From the NCBI GenBank assembly GCA_037446035.1, contig JBBIJJ010000031.1:1-24216 (forward strand): a DNA stretch of 24,216 nucleotides, given 5' to 3'. Numbering within the stretch: position 1 is the first letter of the stretch; each line of letters starts with the position of its first letter. Below are positions 1 to 9,278 of the stretch, in pieces. The stretch comes from DSNY01 sp037446035 (GTDB lineage: Bacteria > Pseudomonadota > Gammaproteobacteria > Burkholderiales > Burkholderiaceae_F). The notes beneath the pieces were generated by a model. The model did no database searches. It was not told where the DNA came from and saw only the letters and a list, made by a program, of their open reading frames with translations. The position numbers and the translations under genes were made by a program.

Positions 1-3
1 CCG

Positions 4-153
4 CTCAGAAGGTGTGAATCTTTCTGCTGCGCGGCCCGCTGGCGTCGTTGCGCGCTGCTCGGGCCTCGCCTATCTACTTGATATGTCTCGGCCCTGCGGC
101 TGCGTGCGCCTAGCCAGCGGACCGCTCGCGACGAAATCTTCACACCTTCTCAG
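4..153 (-). mobile_element. 150-bp near-palindromic MITE-like element, copy 1
   Basis: This non-coding 150-bp unit has terminal inverted repeats AGAAGGTGTGAA / TTCACACCTTCT and is flanked on both sides by CTCAG (CTGAG on the other strand, 4-8 and 149-153). The arms continue as an imperfect inverted repeat of roughly 40 bp per side, including CCGCTGGC-type blocks and a GGGCC/GGCCC pair, around a small TATC-AAGTA-GATA centre, so a transcript could fold into one long hairpin. It matches the copy at 15729-15878 in 149 of 150 positions; the only difference is A at 121. The orientation relative to the upstream gene is the same in both copies. The chpA stop codon lies inside the CTGAG end. It encodes no transposase, so it looks like a non-autonomous element or a dispersed hairpin/terminator repeat. 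The family is not one I can name. Confidence 0.85.
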
Positions 154-3100
154 ACCGTCGTGCGTTCGGCCAGGTAGCGCCGGATCAGCCGCAGCAGTTC
201 CTCTTCCTGGTAGGGCTTGCCGAGGTACTCGTTGACGCCGATCTCGAGCGCCATGCCACGGTGCTTCTCCGCGGTGCGCGAGGTGATCATGAAGATCGGG
301 ATGTCGCGTGTCTCGCGGTTGCCGCGCACGTTGCGCGTCAGGTCGAAGCCGTCCATCCGCGGCATCTCGATGTCCACGAGCATGATGTCGGGACGCGCGT
401 CCTGCAGTTGCCGCAGCGCGTCCACGCCGTCCTTGGCGAGCAGCACCTCGTAGCCGTTGCGCTCGAGCAGTCGCTGCGTCACGCGGCGCACCGTCAACGA
501 GTCGTCGACGACCATGACGAGTGCGGGCGCCGCGGGTTCGCCGGCTGCGGCGAGCCGCTGCCCGGCGCGCCGCGCTTCCTCGGCGGCAACCGCACGGCTC
601 GGCGCGGTGTACAACGAAGGCGGCTCCGGCGCGCGCGTGATCAGTTGCACCGGGTTGACGATCAGCACGATCTCGCCGTTGCCGAGGATCGTCGCGCCGA
701 GGATGCCCGCCAGGCGCGACACCTGCGCGCCGACGTGCTTGACCACGACCTCCTGATTGGTCGACACGTCGTCGACCGACACCGCCAGCCGGTCATCGCC
801 GGAGCGCAACAGCACGACCGGCGTCTGTTTGGCGTGGTGCAGCGTGACTTCCGCGCCCAGAAGCTGCGCCAGCGGGCGCAGCACGACCTGACCGACCGGC
901 GCGATGTCGATCACGCCATCGGCCAGCGCCGGCGCCAGCAGTGCGGGCTTGTAGCGGCGCACCTGCTCGACCATGCCGGCCGGGATCGCGTAGCGCCGCC
1001 CGCCGACGGTTGCCAGCACGACCTGCGTGACCGCCAGCGTCAGCGGTAGATACAGCGTGAAGCGCGTGCCGCGGCCGCGTTCGGATGCCACCGCCACGCG
1101 GCCGCCGAACGAACCCAGCTCGGAACGCACGACGTCCATGCCGACGCCGCGGCCGGCCAGTTCGGTCACCTCGGTCGCGGTGGAGAAGCCCGGCGCGAAG
1201 ATCAGTTCCATCAATTCGCGATCGCTGGCGTGCTGGTTCGGACCGATCAGCCCCTTCGCCAGCGCGCGTGCGCGGATGCGTTCGAGATTCAAGCCGGCGC
1301 CGTCGTCGGCGACGACGACGATGATCTCGTTGCCCTCCTGCCGCACCTCGATCGTGAGTTCGCCGGTCTCGCGCTTGCCGGCGGCGAGTCGTTCGGCCGG
1401 CGACTCCAGCCCGTGCACGATCGCGTTGCGCACGAGATGCTCGAACGGTCCGCCCATGCGCTCCAGCACGCCGCGGTCGATCTCGACATGGCCGCCGCGC
1501 ACTTCGAGATTGACCCGCTTGTCGAGTTCCTTCGCGGTCTGCCGCGCGACCCGGTACAGCCGCTCGGACAGGTTGGCAAACGGCACCAGTCGCACCCGCA
1601 TCAACTGCTGCTGCAGTTCGCGCGTCAGCCGCGATTGCGAGGTGAGGTCGCTGTCGGCCATCGACAGGCCCTTGAGCATGTTGCTCTGGACCATCGCGAC
1701 GTCCTCGACCGACTCCGCGAGCAGGCGCGTGAGCTCCTGCAGGCGCGTGTAGCGGTCGAACTCGAGCGGATCGAACGCGGCGGATTCCTTCGACAACTGA
1801 TCGGCGCGCGCCTGGATCTGCGCGTCGGCCTGGATCTCAACCTCGCGCAACTGCGCGCGCAGCCGCTGGATGTTCTCCGTCAGGTCGGTCAGCGCGGTCT
1901 TCAGCGTGCCGACCTCGTTCTCCAGTTTCGAACGCGCGATCGACACCTCGCCCGCCTGATCGACGAGCCGGTCGAGCACGTCGCCGCGTACGCGGATGAA
2001 CGAAGCGACCTGCGGTGGGGCCGTCGCCGTGGCGGCGGCCGCCGCGGGCCGCGCCGGCGGCGCGGTTTCGCGCGGGGCCTCGATCGGGCGCGCCCGCGCC
2101 AGGTCGATCACCGGCGCGAGCGGCGCGGGCGCCGGGCTCGGCGCCGATGCCGCCGCCGCACTGGCCGGTGCGGGTGCCGGCGCCGGTGCCGGAGCGGGCG
2201 ACGGCGCGGCGGGACCCCGCGCGGCGGCACGCGCGACCGCGTCCGGGCGCTGCAACTGTTCGTACAGCGCGACCGCCTCGTCGTACTGGCTCTGCAAGTC
2301 CTCGACGATGACCGGCGGCACGTCGACGAGCTGCATCGCGGACTCGATGCGCGTTTCCATCTCGTGCACGAGTTCGCCGAGCCGCATCGCGCCGGCCATG
2401 CGCGCGCTGCCCTTGGCGGTGTGCAACTGGCGCATCAGCGTGCGCGCGACCTCGCGGTCGTTCGGGTTCGCCGCGAGCGCGCGCAGATTGCCGCCGATCG
2501 CGGGCAGCAGATCGTGGGCTTCGGCGAGGAATACGTGCAGCAGATCCGGGTCAAGTTCGTCGCGAACGGTCGGCGCCGCCCGTCTGCCGGGCTGCACGGG
2601 CGGCTCGTCGACGTCGTCCTCGACGGCCGGCACCGAGATCTCCTCGACGAGCGGCGCGGGCAGCGGTTCGGTCGGGCCCGGCTCGGCGGCTGCCTCCGGC
2701 GCGACCAGCACGAGCGGCGCCCGCTCCTCGTGCGCGTCCGGCTCGGCATGCGCGGCCCCATGCGCGCGTGCATAGGCGAGCAGTTCGCGCACGCCGGCGG
2801 CCTCGTGCGGCGCCTCGTCCGGGAAGACGCCCGCGGCGAACTGATGCAGCATGCCGCGCATGCGCTCGATCGCGCGTTCGAGCACGTCGAACTGCGCCGG
2901 CGCCAGCGTGACCGCGCCGCCGCGGTTGTTGCGACCCAGTTCGTGCATCAGATCGTCGAGCGGATCGGCGATCGCCCAGACCGGCGCGAGCCCCACGGTG
3001 GCCGAGATGCCGGCGAGCGAATGCGCGCGGCGGATCGTGTTCTGCGAAACGCTGCGCCCGGCCTCGAAGCGCCATTCCGAGACGTCCTGCGCCAGCGTGC

Positions 3101-5927
3101 GGATGCACTCGTCGGCTTCGTTCAGGAAGACCGAATACAGGCCGTGGCTGATCTCGACCGGGCCGATGCGACGCACGTCCTCGTCGAGGCGGTCCGCTGC
3201 CGGTTCGGGGCTCGCGCCTGCGGTCGGCGGCTGCACGAGCGCTGGGCGCACCGCCGCCGCGCGCTCTGCCGGGCCGTCCGTCGCTGCGCCGCCGCTTTCC
3301 GCTTTCGGCAGCGCGGGCGGCGCTTCATCAGCCGCGCTGCCCGAGGTCTTTGGCGGCGGCGCGGCTTTCTGCGCCGGCGCTGCCATGCCTGCCGCTTGGC
3401 CGTGTCCGCCGCCGTCGAACTCGAAGGCGCCGCCCTCGCGGACGCGCTGCGCGGCCCGCACCAGCGGTCCGACGTCGATGTCGGCCTGCGGATCCGACGC
3501 GATGCGCCCGATCCAGCCGCGCATCAACTCGTGTGCCTTGGCTGCGAGCGCGATCAGATCGTCGCTGGCAGCGCGCTCCTGCGCGAGCCAGAGATTGAAG
3601 CACTGCTCGACCGCCCACGCGCCTTCGCCAAAGGCTTTCAACCCGACCATGCGGCTCGAGCCTTTCAGCGTGTGGAAGGCGCGCCGTACCGTGGTCAGCG
3701 TGGCCGCGTCGTCGGGCGCACCGCGCAAGGCGTCGAGTTGCGCCGAAACGCCGTCGAGCACTTCGTGGGCTTCCTCGACGAAGATCTGGTGCAGCTCGCG
3801 ATCAGCCGCGGCCTGCGTCGACGGCAGCGGCGCGGTCGGTGGCGGCGCGGCGGGCGTCTCCGGGGGCGCCAGCAACTGCGCGATCTGGCGCGCAGTCTCG
3901 GGCGTCGGCGCCTGCTTGAAGCGCGCCATCAACTGCGCGGTCTGCTGGGTCTTGCCCTTCAGATGCGCGTCGTCGAGCAGATCGGCTTCGTTGGTCAGAG
4001 CGAGTACGACGCGCGCCAGTTCGTGCAGCAAATTGGCGTCGTGCGGCGTCTGCGCGAGCCGCTGCGCGATGTGGTGCGCGGCGGCGACGTGCTGACGGGC
4101 GAGCGTTTCGACGTTCTCGGCGCGCTTGGGCGGCTCCACGCGCGTATCCAGCGTGCGCGGCGGCGCCGGGAATTCGTCGTCGGGCGGCGGCACGCTCTCC
4201 ACCGCCGGCATCTGGCCGAGGTCTGCGGAAAATACCCCGGTGGCGGGGTCGTAGCGGAACATGCCGCGCGGCCGCTCGGCGTCCTGCGACAGGCTCTCGA
4301 CGAAGAAACCGATGGCGCCGAGGTTCTGTGCCACGCGCGGGAACTCGGTCGCGTCGACCGGTTGCGCCGGATCCGCGAAAGCGCGCACCGACTGCTGCAC
4401 GTTGCGCAGCGCCGCCACCGGCTCGTCGAAGCCGAGCACCGACAGCACGCCGCAAATCTGGTCGAACATCGGGTCGGTGGCGGCCAGCTCGCCGCGTTCG
4501 TCCGGCGCGCGGAAGAAGCGGTCGAGCCGCTGCTCGATCTCGCGCAGCGCGGCGTGCGTCTCGGCGACGACGGTGCCCATCGTCAGGCGATCCTGGGCGC
4601 GGCGCGCCAGCTCCGACATCCACGGCGCCGAGTCCGGCAGCGGCTGGTTGCCGTACGCCGCGCGCAGCCGCTCGGTGACGGCCTGCGCGCGCGCTTCGTA
4701 TTCGGGATCGAACCGGGGCAGCTCGTCGATGCCAAGTTCGACGAACAGCAGCGCCGAGGCGACCTCGAGTCCGAGCGTCTCGCGGACGTTGGTCGCCAAC
4801 CGCGGAAACTCGCCGGTGACGCCGGCGATGGTCTCGAGCACGCCGGCGAGCGGATACGCCTCCAGGCGTGAGGCCGCAGCGCGCGCCAAGTGCAGCTCGT
4901 GCGCGAACTTCGCGACGTCGCTGGCGCCGGCGCCGACGACCTGGCCCCATAGGGCCTTGGCCTGCGCGAGCGCCTCCTTCAGCGAGCGCATCGCGTCGGT
5001 ATCGATCGCGGTCAGCGTCGCGCGTTCGAAATCGACCGGGATCAGCGCGTCCAGCCCGTACAGCCGCTTGACCTCGGCGACGCGCGGCACTTTTTCGTCG
5101 GCGCGGCCGACGTAGTACAGCGCATCGATCATCAGCCGCTCGGCCACCGCGCCGCCGCCTTCGATCAGGCGCCGCAGTTGCAGGTTCAGCCGCGCCAGCA
5201 CGCGCTTCAGATCGACGTCGACGGCGACCGCATGCGAGTCCAGCGCGTCGAGCAGTCCGCGCACGATCCACCAGAAGCTGCGCGCCAACCCGCGCTGCGG
5301 CAGTCGCTCGAGATCGGCGAGCGCATCCCGCATCATGCGCCGCGCGCGCGCATCCTCGGCGTCGCGCAGGAAGCCGAGCAGTCCTTCCTCGAAGCGCACG
5401 CGGCGCACGCGTAGCTGATCGGCCGTCATCGGCCGCACTTCGATCTCGTGGAAGGCCGGACGACGCGACAGGTCGGGGAAGATCAGATCGGCCGGATGCA
5501 CGCGCAGCGCCCGGTTCAGTTGCAGCACGTCGCGGTAGTAGGGATACAGACGGATCGGCTGGTTCGGCCGCCCCGACAGCAGGCCTTCGAGATAGGCGAT
5601 CACCGCGGCGAGCGCGGTCTCGATCGTGCGCGCGGCCGCCGGCAGGCAGTCCTTCGGATCGGCTTCCCAGCGCCGCAGGAGCTGCTCGACCGCTTCGGTG
5701 ACGAGCGCCACCCCGCGCAGGTCGAGAAGCTGCAGCGCGCCGTTGGCCTGGTGAACCTGGTTGCGCGCGTTGCGCAGGCTGTCCAGATCCTGTTTGGCGC
5801 CCAGAAAGTTCTTGACGCCGCCGACCGCATCGTTGAGCGAACTGCGGATCTCGTCGATGACCCAGGCCAGTGGCGCGATGTCCGGCGCGGCGTCCATCAA
5901 CTGGTTCGGGTCGCGTGTTTCGGACAT
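150..5927 (-). CDS. chpA: ChpA/PilL-type hybrid chemotaxis histidine kinase of the type IV pilus system
   Basis: This 1925-residue hybrid CheA kinase would be the core of the Pil-Chp array at the inner membrane, phosphorylating PilG and PilH. The first ~560 residues are a helical PilL-type N-terminal region. Three Hpt domains follow, with phosphorylatable histidines visible at H752 (HTLKG), H969 (HSLAG) and H1169 (HTAKG). An Ala/Pro-rich linker (~1236-1305) leads to the CheA dimerisation helices (~1310-1450). The ATPase domain has an N box at H1497-H1505, DDGAG at 1541-1545 and GRGVGMD at 1592-1598. A CheW-like domain (~1630-1765) and a C-terminal receiver follow, with D1808/D1809, D1852, T1882 and K1904. 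The ATG has a GGAG site upstream and lies 28 bp after pilJ. The stop codon lies within the repeat element at 4-153. P. aeruginosa ChpA is longer and carries more phosphotransfer domains. The family call is secure; the number of working Hpt domains is inferred. Confidence 0.95.
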   Translation of the reverse strand: MSETRDPNQLMDAAPDIAPLAWVIDEIRSSLNDAVGGVKNFLGAKQDLDSLRNARNQVHQANGALQLLDLRGVALVTEAVEQLLRRWEADPKDCLPAAARTIETALAAVIAYLEGLLSGRPNQPIRLYPYYRDVLQLNRALRVHPADLIFPDLSRRPAFHEIEVRPMTADQLRVRRVRFEEGLLGFLRDAEDARARRMMRDALADLERLPQRGLARSFWWIVRGLLDALDSHAVAVDVDLKRVLARLNLQLRRLIEGGGAVAERLMIDALYYVGRADEKVPRVAEVKRLYGLDALIPVDFERATLTAIDTDAMRSLKEALAQAKALWGQVVGAGASDVAKFAHELHLARAAASRLEAYPLAGVLETIAGVTGEFPRLATNVRETLGLEVASALLFVELGIDELPRFDPEYEARAQAVTERLRAAYGNQPLPDSAPWMSELARRAQDRLTMGTVVAETHAALREIEQRLDRFFRAPDERGELAATDPMFDQICGVLSVLGFDEPVAALRNVQQSVRAFADPAQPVDATEFPRVAQNLGAIGFFVESLSQDAERPRGMFRYDPATGVFSADLGQMPAVESVPPPDDEFPAPPRTLDTRVEPPKRAENVETLARQHVAAAHHIAQRLAQTPHDANLLHELARVVLALTNEADLLDDAHLKGKTQQTAQLMARFKQAPTPETARQIAQLLAPPETPAAPPPTAPLPSTQAAADRELHQIFVEEAHEVLDGVSAQLDALRGAPDDAATLTTVRRAFHTLKGSSRMVGLKAFGEGAWAVEQCFNLWLAQERAASDDLIALAAKAHELMRGWIGRIASDPQADIDVGPLVRAAQRVREGGAFEFDGGGHGQAAGMAAPAQKAAPPPKTSGSAADEAPPALPKAESGGAATDGPAERAAAVRPALVQPPTAGASPEPAADRLDEDVRRIGPVEISHGLYSVFLNEADECIRTLAQDVSEWRFEAGRSVSQNTIRRAHSLAGISATVGLAPVWAIADPLDDLMHELGRNNRGGAVTLAPAQFDVLERAIERMRGMLHQFAAGVFPDEAPHEAAGVRELLAYARAHGAAHAEPDAHEERAPLVLVAPEAAAEPGPTEPLPAPLVEEISVPAVEDDVDEPPVQPGRRAAPTVRDELDPDLLHVFLAEAHDLLPAIGGNLRALAANPNDREVARTLMRQLHTAKGSARMAGAMRLGELVHEMETRIESAMQLVDVPPVIVEDLQSQYDEAVALYEQLQRPDAVARAAARGPAAPSPAPAPAPAPAPASAAAASAPSPAPAPLAPVIDLARARPIEAPRETAPPARPAAAAATATAPPQVASFIRVRGDVLDRLVDQAGEVSIARSKLENEVGTLKTALTDLTENIQRLRAQLREVEIQADAQIQARADQLSKESAAFDPLEFDRYTRLQELTRLLAESVEDVAMVQSNMLKGLSMADSDLTSQSRLTRELQQQLMRVRLVPFANLSERLYRVARQTAKELDKRVNLEVRGGHVEIDRGVLERMGGPFEHLVRNAIVHGLESPAERLAAGKRETGELTIEVRQEGNEIIVVVADDGAGLNLERIRARALAKGLIGPNQHASDRELMELIFAPGFSTATEVTELAGRGVGMDVVRSELGSFGGRVAVASERGRGTRFTLYLPLTLAVTQVVLATVGGRRYAIPAGMVEQVRRYKPALLAPALADGVIDIAPVGQVVLRPLAQLLGAEVTLHHAKQTPVVLLRSGDDRLAVSVDDVSTNQEVVVKHVGAQVSRLAGILGATILGNGEIVLIVNPVQLITRAPEPPSLYTAPSRAVAAEEARRAGQRLAAAGEPAAPALVMVVDDSLTVRRVTQRLLERNGYEVLLAKDGVDALRQLQDARPDIMLVDIEMPRMDGFDLTRNVRGNRETRDIPIFMITSRTAEKHRGMALEIGVNEYLGKPYQEEELLRLIRRYLAERTTV

Positions 5928-5955
5928 GCGTTCACTCCACGACGCAGCGCGTTTC

Positions 5956-8241
5956 CTACGCCACGCGGAACCGGGCCACCGAGGCCTTGAGCTCGCGCGC
6001 CAGCGTGGCGAGCTGGCCGACCGACTGCGCGGCCTGGCGCGTGCCCTGCGAGGTCTGTTCGGTGACCGTCAGGATGCGCTCGATCGACTGCGCCACGCCG
6101 CTGGCGGACTGCGCCTGTTCGTTGGTGCTGCCGGCGATGCGTTCGATCAGCTCGGCCAATTGGCGCGAAACGCGGCCGATGTCCGCCAGCGCGGTACCGG
6201 CCGCGTCCGACAGTTTCGTTCCCTCGACCACGCCCTGGGTGCTGCGCTCCATCGCCGCCACCGCGTCCTGCGTGTCGGTCTGAATCGTGCGCACCAGCGC
6301 GCCGATCTGCTTGGCCGCCTCGGCCGAGCGGTCCGCCAGTCGCTGCACCTCCTCGGCCACGACCGAGAAGCCGCGTCCCGCTTCGCCGGCGGAGGCAGCC
6401 TGGATCGCCGCGTTCAGCGCGAGCACGTTGGTCTGCTCCGTGATGTCGGTGATCAGCTCGACGATCTCGCCGATCTCCTGCGAGCTTTCGCCGAGCCGCT
6501 TGATCCGTTTGGCGGTCTCCTGGATCTGCTCGCGGATCTCGTTCATGCCGGCGATCTGGTTGTACACCGCGCGCTGCCCGCGCTCGGCCGCCTCCAGCGA
6601 GGTGCGCGCCACCTTGGCCGACTCGCCGGCGCTGCGCGACACGTCGTTGATCTGCGCGGCCATCTGCAGCACCTTCTCGCCGGTCTCCTTGATCTCGCGC
6701 GACTGCGCCTCGGACGCGGTCAGCAGCCGCGTGGCGATGTCGCGCGCCTGCGTGGAGGCGGTGTTGACCTGCTCGGCGGTCGAGTTGATGCGGCCGACCA
6801 GTCCGCGCAGCTCTTCCACCGTGTAGTTGACCGAATCGGCGATCGCGCCGGTGATGTCCTCGGTCACGGTCGCCTGCACCGTCAGGTTGCCGTCGGCGAC
6901 CTCCTGCAGCTCGTTCATCAGCCGCAAAATGGCCGCCTGGTTCTGCTCGTTGGCGCGCTTGGCTTCCTCTTCGAGCCGCTGCGCTTCGGCCCGCTGCACC
7001 TCGGCTTCGGCGGCGCGCTTGCGTGAGTCTTCGAGCAGCACCTTGGCGATTGCGGCCGCGCACAGCAGGCCGAACAGGCCGGCCAGCGCGATCACCCAGA
7101 AGTTGACCAGGCGGATGCGCTGCTCCTTCTGGTAGGCGCGCTGCAGTTCGGTGACCTGCGTGCGCAGCGTCTCGGAGTCGCGCAGGATCGCCAGTTCGGC
7201 GTCCTTGGCCTGCACGATCGCCTGCAGGTTGCCGAGCGCGCTGGCGATCGACGCCTGGAAGTCCGCGTAGATCTTGCCGAGCTCCTGCAGCCGCGCGCGC
7301 GTTTCGTTGTCGCTCGCGGCCGGGATGCGCAGCGTGTCGTTGCCGGCGAGCAGCGCCTGCGTCAGGTCGCGAAACAGGTTGATGTCGCGGCCAAGCAGCA
7401 GCGCGACCTCGGCGTTGGCGGCGTCGCCGGCAACCAGCGAGTTCGCGCTCTTGCCGAGCCGCTGCGTCAGCATCACGAGCTGGCCGGCGGCTGCGATCTC
7501 GCGCGCGGAAGCGCCCTGTTGCAGCTTCAATGCCGAGATCTCCTCGGTCAGCTGCAGCAGTCGCGGGCTGGCCTCGTTGATGCGCTTGATCACGTCGCCG
7601 AAGGAGGTGAGCGTCTTTTCCTGCGCGATGATCATCGACGCGGCCGCCTCGGACGCCTTCCAGCGTTCGATCAGTCCCGCCAGCATCGGCTGGATCTCGG
7701 CCGACGAGGCCGACACGCGCGCGTCGCCGTTTTGGAGCGCGGCGAGATTGGCCGAGATGCGGTCGCGGCTGTCCTTCAGCTCCGCGAAGGCCGAGCGGTT
7801 GCCCTGCACCGCGTTGGGCGCGGCCTTGGCCAGGCGCTGCGTGTGCATCAGCGTGTCGCCGGTGATCTCGACCTGCGCCGTGCCGTTGGCCGCGAGCCGC
7901 AGGTCGATGACCAGCACGACCAGCACGATCAGCGCCGACAGCGCGGTCAGGATCATCAGCGCCTGCACCTGGGTGGCGACGGGTTTGTCGCCGATCAGGG
8001 GCAGGCGCAGCGCGACGAGCCGCTCGAGCAGCCGGGTCGTGAGGTTGGCGCCGGGCGCGGCGAGCGGAGCGTCGCGCTCGATGCGCTGTGTGGCCGGCGC
8101 GGCCTTGCGTCCCTTGCGCGGCGGCGCGGGCGGTGCGTCGATCGGTGCGAATTCGGTGTAGCGGAAAGGCTCGCCGGATCCTTCCGCCGCTGCTTCCTTG
8201 GCGCCGGGTTTTTTCATCGTCGCTCCGAGGTCCAATGCCAT
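5956..8241 (-). CDS. pilJ: PilJ, methyl-accepting receptor of the type IV pilus chemosensory system
   Basis: This 761-residue membrane receptor signals to the PilI-ChpA complex. It has an unusual ~90-residue Pro/Ala-rich cytoplasmic leader and a first membrane helix at about 92-114. The periplasmic PilJ-type helical region (~115-377) contains two repeats with the look of nitrate-sensor-like modules (TQRLAKA and TQRLGKS). A second membrane helix lies at about 378-402. A HAMP-like segment with coiled coil (~403-490) and the MCP signalling hairpin follow, with the conserved tip NVLALNAAIQAA..GRGFSVVAEEV at about 605-632. The ATG at 8241 has a strong GGAGG site. A second in-frame ATG at 8217 (protein starting MKKPGA) also has a GGAG site, so the start could be eight codons later. 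It sits between pilI and chpA, in the usual Pil-Chp order. Confidence 0.95.
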   Translation of the reverse strand: MALDLGATMKKPGAKEAAAEGSGEPFRYTEFAPIDAPPAPPRKGRKAAPATQRIERDAPLAAPGANLTTRLLERLVALRLPLIGDKPVATQVQALMILTALSALIVLVVLVIDLRLAANGTAQVEITGDTLMHTQRLAKAAPNAVQGNRSAFAELKDSRDRISANLAALQNGDARVSASSAEIQPMLAGLIERWKASEAAASMIIAQEKTLTSFGDVIKRINEASPRLLQLTEEISALKLQQGASAREIAAAGQLVMLTQRLGKSANSLVAGDAANAEVALLLGRDINLFRDLTQALLAGNDTLRIPAASDNETRARLQELGKIYADFQASIASALGNLQAIVQAKDAELAILRDSETLRTQVTELQRAYQKEQRIRLVNFWVIALAGLFGLLCAAAIAKVLLEDSRKRAAEAEVQRAEAQRLEEEAKRANEQNQAAILRLMNELQEVADGNLTVQATVTEDITGAIADSVNYTVEELRGLVGRINSTAEQVNTASTQARDIATRLLTASEAQSREIKETGEKVLQMAAQINDVSRSAGESAKVARTSLEAAERGQRAVYNQIAGMNEIREQIQETAKRIKRLGESSQEIGEIVELITDITEQTNVLALNAAIQAASAGEAGRGFSVVAEEVQRLADRSAEAAKQIGALVRTIQTDTQDAVAAMERSTQGVVEGTKLSDAAGTALADIGRVSRQLAELIERIAGSTNEQAQSASGVAQSIERILTVTEQTSQGTRQAAQSVGQLATLARELKASVARFRVA

Positions 8242-8328
8242 GCCTTCCTCCGCACTTCCGCCAGTCGGCGACTTCTTGTTCCGGGCGCCGGTCGCATCCG
8301 GTGAGCCATGCGCCGTCGTCGCCTTCGA

Positions 8329-8853
8329 TCAGATCCCTATCGACGCAAACGCCTCGGTGGCCACCAGGCGCCCGAGGTCGAGCTCCGTCAGCACCGTTCC
8401 GTTCAGATCGCGAAAGCGCCCCGCTTCCCACGGCGCGGCGCCGTCGCCGGCGCGGCCGACCTGTTCCAGGTCCTTCAGATTGCGCAGACCGAAGGCGCGC
8501 GTGACCAGGATCGCCGCGTTGACTTTCAGGCCCTCGCCGAGCACGAGCATCTGGTTCGCCTGCTCGGGCGTCAGTGGCGGGCGCCCCGCCAGCTGCATCA
8601 GGTCGATCACGCCCACGAGGCGCCCCCGCACATTGGCCAGTCCCCGGTACCACGGTTTGGTCCACGGCACCGGCGCGATGTCGGGCACGGCGACGATCTC
8701 GCCGGCGTGCTCCATCGCGAGCAGATAGTTTTCCGCGCCGATCCGCACCGCGAGCCGGGTCGGCTCGGCCGGCGTGTGCGGCGCGGCCTTGAGCCGTTCG
8801 GCGAGCTGCGTCGAAAAGTCGCGCAGCTTGACCAGGTGTTTGCCGGCTTCCAT
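8329..8853 (-). CDS. pilI: PilI, CheW-like coupling protein
   Basis: This 174-residue single-domain CheW protein would couple the receptor PilJ to the kinase ChpA. The CheW fold is visible from about residue 30, where LAVRIGAENYLLAMEHAGEI matches the first strands of the domain. GLANVRGRLVGVIDLMQL (about residues 71-88) is the hallmark central segment, corresponding to 'G..N.RG..ipvidL' in the family. No other domain is present. It lies 18 bp downstream of pilH and 87 bp upstream of pilJ, in the conserved pilG-H-I-J-chpA order. The length is typical of the family. Confidence 0.93.
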   Translation of the reverse strand: MEAGKHLVKLRDFSTQLAERLKAAPHTPAEPTRLAVRIGAENYLLAMEHAGEIVAVPDIAPVPWTKPWYRGLANVRGRLVGVIDLMQLAGRPPLTPEQANQMLVLGEGLKVNAAILVTRAFGLRNLKDLEQVGRAGDGAAPWEAGRFRDLNGTVLTELDLGRLVATEAFASIGI

Positions 8854-8871
8854 CGCGATGGGTTGCCTCGA

Positions 8872-9237
8872 TCAGCCGAGCGCGGCGATCTTCTCCAGCA
8901 GCTCGTCGGCCTTGATCGGTTTGGTCACGTAGTCACGTGCGCCCTGCCGCAGACCCCAAATACGGTCGGTCTGCAGGTTCTTGCTGGTGCACATGATGAT
9001 CGGAATGTTCTGCGTGGCCGGATCGCGCGACAGCTGACGCGTGAGCTGAAAGCCGTTCTGTCCCGGCATCACGACGTCCATCAGGATGAGGTCGGGATGG
9101 CTCGCTTGCAGCTTGAGCACCGCCTCCTCGGCGCTCTCGGCGGCGGACACCGTAAAGCCGTTCTTGGTCAGCAGCTCGGTCAGGAAATAGCGTTCGGTTG
9201 GCGAGTCATCGACGACGAGAACCTTCTTGATCGGCAT
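8872..9237 (-). CDS. pilH: PilH, CheY-like response regulator
   Basis: This 121-residue stand-alone receiver domain has the acidic pair at D10/D11, the phospho-acceptor D53 (ILMDVVMPG), T84 (MCTSK) and the invariant K106 (VTKPI). In the Pil-Chp system PilH is a ChpA-phosphorylated regulator affecting pilus retraction and cAMP signalling. The ATG at 9237 was chosen because it starts MPIKKVLVVDDS directly at the first strand and has GGAGG about eight bases upstream. The frame stays open further upstream, but that extension has no receiver homology and overlaps pilG. It is the second gene after pilG, as in Pseudomonas and most betaproteobacteria. Confidence 0.95.
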   Translation of the reverse strand: MPIKKVLVVDDSPTERYFLTELLTKNGFTVSAAESAEEAVLKLQASHPDLILMDVVMPGQNGFQLTRQLSRDPATQNIPIIMCTSKNLQTDRIWGLRQGARDYVTKPIKADELLEKIAALG

Positions 9238-9278
9238 GGCGGAGACCTCCCGACAGCGGCAGGCGATGTTGCTTGAAT

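Noticed and set aside
14..235. Small open frame running through repeat copy 1 (and its equivalent in copy 2 at 15716-15901)
   Set aside because: It is an open frame inside the non-coding palindromic element, repeated with the element, without a ribosome binding site; similar spurious proteins are easily annotated from such repeats.
1230..4871. A 1213-codon open frame on the plus strand opposite chpA
   Set aside because: It is Arg/His-rich antisense frame typical of high-GC coding sequence and has no domain; chpA on the other strand is unambiguous.
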